From contig JAKEHX010000496.1 in NCBI GenBank assembly GCA_022614795.1, positions 1 through 6,444 on the forward strand: a stretch of 6,444 bases of DNA, in the 5' to 3' direction. How positions within the stretch are numbered: the stretch's first letter is position 1; each line of letters begins with the position of its first letter. Under the pieces are notes generated by a model. That model was given only the letters and a program-made list of their open reading frames with translations, made no database searches and was not told the origin of the DNA. The stretch comes from Planctomycetaceae bacterium. Lineage in GTDB: Bacteria; Planctomycetota; Planctomycetia; Pirellulales; Pirellulaceae. Positions 1 through 3,657 of this stretch are shown piece after piece. Position numbers and translations under genes: made by a program.

Positions 1-1
1 A

Positions 2-1129
2 TTCCGCCTCAGGAACGCTTCGAAGGAAGGGACGCGGCGCGTCGATGGTCCTGTCTATCCTCGGATCGGCTTTGTCGAGGTGCTTGAGGCGGCCAAGAAG
101 AGCGAGCATTGGCGGACTCCGCTGGAAGCCGATGCCCCTCAGCTCGCGGCGGCAACTATCCGCGCGACCAGCGTCACTGTACCGATCGACCTGAGCGGGC
201 CGGCCGGTCGTGGCCTGCGCGGCCGCGGCGTCGCCGCCGGATTCTGGTTCAATATCGGCGGCGTCTCGAGCTGCTCCGCCAGCGTCAGCGATGACGGCAG
301 CGTAACGCTCGTTGAGGGCTCGACCGACATCGGCGGCACGCGGACGAGCGTCGCCATGCAACTGGCCGAAACGCTGGGCATTCCCGCTGATGAGGTGCGG
401 CCGCAGGTCGCCGACACCGACTCGGTCGGCTATACGTTCCTCACCGGCGGCAGCCGCGTGACCTTTGCCACGGGCCTGGCGGCTTATAAGCTCGGCCTCG
501 ATTTGCAAGAGCAGATGAAAGACCGGGCCGCGCGCCTCTGGAACTGCGAGCCGGCCGATGTGAAAGTCGATGGGGGCGTTTACAGCCACAATGGCGAGCA
601 ACTTACCTTCAAGGAGCTGGCCGGCAAGATTGCCGCCAAAAGCCTGGAGCCGGTGGTTGGCCGGGCGAGCGTGGCCCCGGAAGGCTCGACCAATGGCTTT
701 GGCGTGCACATTGCCGACGTCGAGGTCGATCCCGAAACCGGCAAGGTCACGATCCTCCGCTACACCGCGGTGCAGGATGCTGGCAAGGCCGTTCATCCGA
801 GTTATGTCGAAGGGCAGATGCAGGGTGGCGCGGTCCAGGGGATCGGCTGGGCCCTGAACGAGGAATACTGGTTCGACGACCAGAACCGGATGCGGAACGC
901 CAGTTTCCTCGATTACCGCATGCCGACGAGCCTCGACGTGCCAATGATCGAGACGATCATCGTCGAGGTTCCGAACCCGTCCCACCCGTTCGGCGTGCGC
1001 GGCGTGGGCGAAACGCCGATCGTCCCGCCCCCCGCGGCGATTGCCAACGCGATCTTTGCGGCGACGGGAACGCGGTTCACCGAACTGCCCATGTCGCCGG
1101 CGAAGGTGTGGAAGGGGCTCAACCGGTAG
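2..1129 (+). CDS. Xanthine dehydrogenase/aldehyde oxidase-family molybdopterin-binding subunit, C-terminal part (5' cut by window edge)
   Basis: This is the Mo-cofactor-binding large subunit of a molybdenum hydroxylase; such enzymes hydroxylate N-heterocycles or aldehydes with water as the oxygen source, passing electrons to FeS and flavin subunits that are not visible here. The frame is open from base 2, so the GTG at 80 is internal and the true start lies left of the window. 375 residues are visible, about half of the usual ~750-780. Seen motifs: a PRIGFVEVLEAAKK stretch near residues 20-33, DIGGTRT at 109-115, TGGSRVTFATG soon after, and GVRGVGETP near the C-terminus. The Glu of GVGE (codon 1010-1012, fragment residue 337) matches the catalytic base of the family (Glu1261 of bovine xanthine dehydrogenase). 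The MGQGxHT loop of the classical enzymes, whose Gln contacts the cofactor, aligns with DIGGTRT, so Gln is replaced by Gly. The substrate cannot be predicted. The stop codon lies inside a palindromic repeat. Confidence 0.93.
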   Translation, partial: FRLRNASKEGTRRVDGPVYPRIGFVEVLEAAKKSEHWRTPLEADAPQLAAATIRATSVTVPIDLSGPAGRGLRGRGVAAGFWFNIGGVSSCSASVSDDGSVTLVEGSTDIGGTRTSVAMQLAETLGIPADEVRPQVADTDSVGYTFLTGGSRVTFATGLAAYKLGLDLQEQMKDRAARLWNCEPADVKVDGGVYSHNGEQLTFKELAGKIAAKSLEPVVGRASVAPEGSTNGFGVHIADVEVDPETGKVTILRYTAVQDAGKAVHPSYVEGQMQGGAVQGIGWALNEEYWFDDQNRMRNASFLDYRMPTSLDVPMIETIIVEVPNPSHPFGVRGVGETPIVPPPAAIANAIFAATGTRFTELPMSPAKVWKGLNR

Positions 1130-1197
1130 GACAAGCGTCTCGCTTGCCCCGCACGGCGAATGTACGTCCATTGCAGACAAGCGAGACGCTAGTTCTA
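1127..1197. repeat. Large imperfect inverted repeat made of two hairpin units in opposite orientation
   Basis: Two 20-base arms, 1127-1146 and 1178-1197, pair with one mismatch (1133/1191) and one G-U pair (1130/1194). The inner 13 bases are perfectly complementary (1134-1146 with 1178-1190). Each arm is itself a small hairpin: CAAGCG-TCT-CGCTTG at 1132-1146, and CAAGCG-AGA-CGCTAG at 1178-1192 with one mismatch. The left arm begins with the TAG stop of the molybdoenzyme and the right arm ends 5 bases before the MoaD-like start codon. There is no T-run, so a classical intrinsic terminator is not supported. It looks like two inverted copies of a dispersed palindromic unit. Possible roles are mRNA 3'-end protection, attenuation between the two genes, or simply repeat insertion. 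Confidence 0.8.
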
Positions 1198-1202
1198 CGG
1201 TC

Positions 1203-1466
1203 ATGCCCCTCGTATTTATTCCCGCCCAGCTTCGCGATCTGACGGGCGGCGCGGCCCAGATCGAAGTCGCCGGCGCGACGGTGCGGGAACTGGTGGCCAC
1301 TCTGGACCATCAGTTTCCCGGAATTGCCGGCAGGCTGTGCCAGGAAGGCGAACTGTCGCCTGCGCTCCAGGTTTCGATCGACGGCACGCTCAGCCGGCGC
1401 GGGCTCGACGCCAAAGTGGCAGGGGCAAGTGAGGTCCACTTCCTGCCCGTGTTTGGCGGTGGGTAG
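1203..1466 (+). CDS. MoaD/ThiS-family beta-grasp sulfur carrier protein
   Basis: This 87-residue protein has the pattern of small ubiquitin-like sulfur carriers: a hydrophobic first strand (PLVFIPAQLRDLTGG, 2-16), a VAGATVRELVATL helix segment (22-34), a QFPGI turn, a central LQVSIDG strand (55-61), and a VHFLPVFGGG end (78-87). In MoaD the C-terminal Gly-Gly is adenylated by MoeB and thiocarboxylated to deliver sulfur for molybdopterin; in ThiS it serves thiazole synthesis. Here the tail is Gly-Gly-Gly. I chose ATG 1203: the same frame is open further upstream but only through the molybdoenzyme gene and the palindrome, and this start gives normal family length. No clear Shine-Dalgarno sequence precedes it. 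Placement 73 bases after a molybdenum hydroxylase gene suggests a MoaD-like role (inference). No E1-like activator or MoaE is in the window, and ThiS-like or other sulfur-carrier roles remain possible. Confidence 0.82.
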   Translation: MPLVFIPAQLRDLTGGAAQIEVAGATVRELVATLDHQFPGIAGRLCQEGELSPALQVSIDGTLSRRGLDAKVAGASEVHFLPVFGGG

Positions 1467-1525
1467 TCCACGGTGTTTTTGGAAAACAGTTCATGATGCC
1501 GCTGGCAGGAGGGGTCTTGGTCTGT

Positions 1526-1566
1526 CGCAAATCGCTGCATTCGACCAAAAAATGTTTCGATTTGCG
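1526..1566. repeat. Inverted repeat, 9-bp perfect arms
   Basis: CGCAAATCG at 1526-1534 is the exact reverse complement of CGATTTGCG at 1558-1566, separated by 23 bases that include an A-rich run at 1547-1552. It begins 59 bases after the MoaD-like stop. There is no T-run, so it is not a standard intrinsic terminator. It could be an operator-like dyad or an RNA stem; the sequence does not decide. Confidence 0.5.
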
Positions 1567-1617
1567 GCTTTCCACATCTTACAAACTGCCAGGACGTTGT
1601 TAAACTGACTGAATACA

Positions 1618-1636
1618 CAAGTGCAATTGGCACTTG
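1618..1636. repeat. Short hairpin, 7-bp stem with 5-base loop
   Basis: CAAGTGC (1618-1624) and GCACTTG (1630-1636) are perfectly complementary around an AATTG loop. No T-run follows. It lies about 120 bases before the DUF1559 start. It could be a transcription-factor dyad or an RNA hairpin, or chance. Confidence 0.45.
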
Positions 1637-1702
1637 CCCGCCTGTTTGACCCCGCCTTGGCTGCCAACCCCGGAACGTTGCAGCCGCGATTGACCCGGAA
1701 CT

Positions 1703-1725
1703 AAAGCGCTACGCTTTGCAGCGCT
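1703..1725. promoter_or_regulatory. Two overlapping, mutually exclusive hairpins in the probable DUF1559 leader
   Basis: AAAGCG (1703-1708) can pair with CGCTTT (1712-1717) around a CTA loop. Alternatively AGCGCT (1705-1710) can pair with AGCGCT (1720-1725) around nine bases. The two share bases 1705-1708, so only one can form at a time. The element ends 33 bases before the DUF1559 ATG. A regulatory role is inference; AGCGCT is self-complementary, so the two copies also form a direct repeat and could be protein sites. Confidence 0.4.
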
Positions 1726-1758
1726 AGCACTATCTAACCTTTCCCTCTCTGGTGCCCA

Positions 1759-2811
1759 ATGAAGCCTGTTTCCCGCCGACGAGCGGCATTTACGCTCGTC
1801 GAACTGCTGGTCGTGATCGCCATTATCGGAGTTTTGGTTGCATTGCTCTTGCCCGCGGTGCAAGCCGCCCGTGAAGCGGCCCGCCGCACGCAGTGCACCA
1901 ATAACCTCAAGCAGATGGGAATAGGCGCTCATAACTTCCACGATACTTTCAACAAGCTTCCGTACAACTATCAGAAGGTCGGGACGAATGTGTGGGAATC
2001 TCAGAGCGCCCACTATTTCATTCTGCCATTTATCGAACAGAAGCCACTCTACGACCAGTTTCAGATCCCGGTGACTTGCCTGCCCGGCGACCGCAATGGC
2101 GTCGGCGACGCGGCCATGTGGAGCGCTAACCGAAATGGGCCGATGATGGTCCGGATCAATACCTATGTTTGCCCGTCGGCGCCGCGCGCGCCGGCTCCGA
2201 ATGCAACCCAGGACGGCTGGGGTGGTCCTGGATCGAACTACGGCTGGTCGCAGGGAAGTCGCGTGGAGACGATTTGGGCCGGCAACAACCTGAACGGAAT
2301 GATCGCGTATGAGGCAGAAAGAGGGTTTCGTGACACAATCGACGGACTGAGCAACACGCTCTTGGCATCCGAATTCCTGTCCGGGACGGGTCAGAATTCC
2401 CCCGCCAAGTACCCCTTCAACGTGTTTTATTCCAGTAACGGCTTATTCAACGCGGTCGTCGATAAGGACTTTCCCACGCAAGCGGAGTTGACCGCCATTG
2501 GAACGGCGGCCAAAAGCGGACCATCGAAGGGAAACAACGGCACTCTTTGGGCATGGTATGCCGCGGGTCAATCGACCTTGACGACATCCGCGCCGCCAAA
2601 CTGGTCATTTCCGACTGCCGGCGGCGACTGCTGCCCGGGTGGCGCTCATGACTGGGACCGAGGCATCTTCCCCGCCCGCAGCATGCATCCGGGCGGTGTC
2701 AACGCCGTGCTGGGCGACGGATCGGTCCGCTTTGTTGCCAATACAGTCGATTTGCTCACGTGGCAGCGTGTCGGCAACCGCCAGGACGGCCAACCAACGG
2801 GCGAATACTAA
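1759..2811 (+). CDS. DUF1559 domain-containing protein with prepilin-type N-terminus and H-X9-DG C-terminus
   Basis: This 350-residue protein belongs to the pseudopilin-like DUF1559 family, which is strongly amplified in planctomycetes; its exact role is unknown, with an envelope or secretion-related function suspected. The N-terminus is a type IV prepilin-like signal: a basic leader (K2, R6-R8), predicted cleavage between A10 and F11, then FTLVELLVVIAIIGVLVALL with Glu15 at the conserved +5 position. The helix continues into the family signature PAVQAAREAARR and then CTNNLKQMGIGAHNFHD. The C-terminus has the H-X9-DG motif: His310 and Asp320-Gly321 in MHPGGVNAVLGDGSVRFV. Residue -1 is Ala, whereas Gly is usual for prepilin peptidase sites. 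Length is typical of the family. No Shine-Dalgarno sequence precedes the ATG, but no other start preserves the signal. The lipoprotein gene starts 25 bases after the stop, suggesting one transcript. Confidence 0.95.
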   Translation: MKPVSRRRAAFTLVELLVVIAIIGVLVALLLPAVQAAREAARRTQCTNNLKQMGIGAHNFHDTFNKLPYNYQKVGTNVWESQSAHYFILPFIEQKPLYDQFQIPVTCLPGDRNGVGDAAMWSANRNGPMMVRINTYVCPSAPRAPAPNATQDGWGGPGSNYGWSQGSRVETIWAGNNLNGMIAYEAERGFRDTIDGLSNTLLASEFLSGTGQNSPAKYPFNVFYSSNGLFNAVVDKDFPTQAELTAIGTAAKSGPSKGNNGTLWAWYAAGQSTLTTSAPPNWSFPTAGGDCCPGGAHDWDRGIFPARSMHPGGVNAVLGDGSVRFVANTVDLLTWQRVGNRQDGQPTGEY

Positions 2812-2824
2812 TCCAACGGCAAGC

Positions 2825-2829
2825 GGAGA
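2825..2829 (+). promoter_or_regulatory. Shine-Dalgarno sequence for the small lipoprotein gene
   Basis: GGAGA lies 7 bases before the ATG at 2837. It is the clearest ribosome binding site in the window and fixes the start of the lipoprotein, whose frame is also open far upstream inside the DUF1559 gene. Confidence 0.7.
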
Positions 2830-2836
2830 CCGATCG

Positions 2837-3154
2837 ATGAAACAAATCCTACTCGCCGCTGCGGTGGCCGCAGCGCTTTCCGGGTTTGCCGGCTGCCAGC
2901 AAAGCGGCACACCCACGGTTGAAACCTTTGAGGCCCCCGTGCAGGACGCGCTGGTCGAAGCCAAGACGGTCCTACAGCGATACGCGGATGGCTCGCCGGT
3001 GACGAGCGAGGCCGAAGGCTTCGCCAACCTGGCCCAGCGCGTCAAGGAAAAGGACCCCGCCAAGGGGGAAATCCTCGACAAGGGGCTGGCCGAGATCAAG
3101 GCGAACCCCAACATCGCTAAGGCCAAGGCGGCGGAGCTGCTCAAGAAGCTGTAG
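2837..3154 (+). CDS. Small predicted lipoprotein downstream of the DUF1559 gene
   Basis: This 105-residue protein has a lipoprotein signal peptide: M-K-Q, a hydrophobic Ala/Leu core (residues 4-17), and FAGC with Cys20 as the predicted lipidated residue. Phe at -3 is not the commonest lipobox residue, but Ala-Gly-Cys is standard. The mature part is short, hydrophilic and rich in Ala, Lys and Glu, probably mostly helical: a VQDALVEAKTVLQRYADG segment (about 35-52), then SEAEGFANLAQRVKEKDP, then ILDKGLAEIKANPN and an AKAKAAELLKKL end. I do not recognise a named domain. Its place 25 bases behind a DUF1559 gene matches an arrangement I recall as common in planctomycetes, where a small lipoprotein follows the pseudopilin-like gene. 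A structural or partner role for the DUF1559 protein in the envelope is inference. Confidence 0.87.
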   Translation: MKQILLAAAVAAALSGFAGCQQSGTPTVETFEAPVQDALVEAKTVLQRYADGSPVTSEAEGFANLAQRVKEKDPAKGEILDKGLAEIKANPNIAKAKAAELLKKL

Positions 3155-3161
3155 GCAGGCA

Positions 3162-3260
3162 ATTTCGGATTTCAGATTCAGATTTAGGAATCCCGCGGCG
3201 TGCGATACCATGTGCATAGCGGTCGGTTCGCAATCTGAAATCCGAAATCTGAAATCCGCC
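3162..3260. repeat. Inverted repeat with heptad (7-nt) tandem units, leading up to the cupin start codon
   Basis: Bases 3162-3178 and 3232-3248 are a perfect 17-bp inverted repeat with a 53-base spacer. The right side is a four-unit heptad array: ATCTGAA (3233-3239), ATCCGAA (3240-3246), ATCTGAA (3247-3253), ATCCGCC (3254-3260), which touches the ATG at 3261. The left side has the complementary units TTCGGAT (3164-3170) and TTCAGAT (3171-3177), followed by a 6-base TCAGAT. The structure starts 7 bases after the lipoprotein stop. Heptanucleotide tandem repeats (STRRs) are known from heterocystous cyanobacteria; this sequence is of that general style, but no identity is claimed. It could act as an RNA hairpin between the two genes or be a dispersed genomic repeat. 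Confidence 0.85.
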
Positions 3261-3590
3261 ATGGACGCCTACTTTCCCTCCCGTGCAGACGGCGGCCACC
3301 ACGAAATCTTTCCGGGCGTACACATCTTCACGACGGCCGGCAAGCAGCTGATGCTCTCGGTGGTGGAGCTGGCCCCGCGTGCGGTTGTCGAGCTGCATAG
3401 CCATCCGCACGAGCAGATGGGGCTGCTTTTGGAGGGCGAGCTGACCTTCACGATCGGCGGCGTCACCAAAACCCTCAGGCCCGGCGAGATGTGGCGTATT
3501 CCCGGCGGCGTCGTCCACGGCTGCGTGGCTGGCGAAGAGCCGGCCAAGGCGCTCGACGTGTTTTGCCCAGTGCGGGAAGAGTATTTGTGA
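3261..3590 (+). CDS. Small single-domain cupin protein
   Basis: This 109-residue protein has one conserved beta-barrel (RmlC-like cupin fold). Motif 1 is ELHSHPHEQMGLLLEGE: His46 and His48 are predicted metal ligands, and Gln52 occupies the position usually held by Glu. Motif 2 is GEMWRIPGGVVHG: Gly75, Pro81, Gly83, and His86 as the third His ligand. The protein could be a metal-dependent dioxygenase, isomerase or simply a binding protein; the sequence does not tell which. I chose ATG 3261 because the alternative ATG at 3210 adds 17 residues translated from the heptad repeat and its spacer, while the protein from 3261 begins with an ordinary cupin lead-in. Neither start has a Shine-Dalgarno sequence. 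The gene is 106 bases beyond the lipoprotein, separated by a repeat, so it is probably not part of that operon, and it converges on the kinase gene. Confidence 0.88.
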   Translation: MDAYFPSRADGGHHEIFPGVHIFTTAGKQLMLSVVELAPRAVVELHSHPHEQMGLLLEGELTFTIGGVTKTLRPGEMWRIPGGVVHGCVAGEEPAKALDVFCPVREEYL

Positions 3591-3593
3591 GGA

Positions 3594-3653
3594 GTGAGTG
3601 GTGAGTCGTGAGTGGTCAATCGCGTTTCAACTACTCACCACTCCACCACTCAC
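3594..3653. repeat. Heptad-repeat hairpin between convergent genes
   Basis: The left arm is a tandem heptad array: GTGAGTG (3594-3600), GTGAGTC (3601-3607), GTGAGTG (3608-3614), then GT. The right arm (3630-3653) carries complementary ACTCACC and ACTCC units. Pairing: 3594-3602 with 3645-3653 (9 bp), a bulged C at 3644, 3603-3606 with 3640-3643, a C/C mismatch, 3608-3613 with 3633-3638, a G-U pair, then two more pairs closing a 13-base loop (3617-3629). This long stem fills almost all of the 67-base gap between the cupin stop (3590) and the kinase stop (3658). It could act as a two-way transcription barrier or RNA stabiliser; it has no T-run on either strand, so it is called a repeat. Confidence 0.8.
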
Positions 3654-3657
3654 CCTG

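Larger units (their letters stand above)
1467..1758. other. Non-coding intergenic region with several hairpins, upstream of the DUF1559 gene
   Basis: No convincing gene lies in these 292 bases. They are visibly more AT-rich around 1540-1625 than the flanking genes, as expected of a promoter region. Three inverted repeats are listed separately (1526-1566, 1618-1636, 1703-1725). I looked for sigma-70-type -35/-10 pairs: TTGACC occurs at 1646 and 1690, but neither has a plausible -10 at normal spacing, so no promoter is called. The leader of the DUF1559 gene presumably starts somewhere here. Confidence 0.6.

Noticed and set aside
1041..1202. N-terminal extension of the MoaD-like protein into the molybdoenzyme gene
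   Set aside because: The extra residues are an Arg-rich out-of-frame reading of the molybdoenzyme C-terminus and the palindrome; the protein from 1203 is full length for the family.
1618..1636. Intrinsic terminator for the MoaD-like gene
   Set aside because: The 7-bp stem is followed by mixed sequence without a T-run and lies about 150 bases past the stop codon.
1646..1695. Sigma-70-type promoter using TTGACC at 1646 or 1690
   Set aside because: No acceptable -10 hexamer is found 16-18 bases downstream of either.
2639..2836. Upstream extension of the lipoprotein frame
   Set aside because: It overlaps the DUF1559 C-terminus; the ATG at 2837 has a Shine-Dalgarno sequence and starts a proper lipoprotein signal.
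3210..3260. Longer cupin start at ATG 3210, adding 17 residues
   Set aside because: The extension is translated heptad repeat and spacer; the cupin is complete from 3261 and no ribosome binding site favours 3210.
3233..3260. CRISPR array reading of the four tandem units
   Set aside because: Units are only 7 nt and directly adjacent, without unique spacers; it is a simple heptad tandem repeat.
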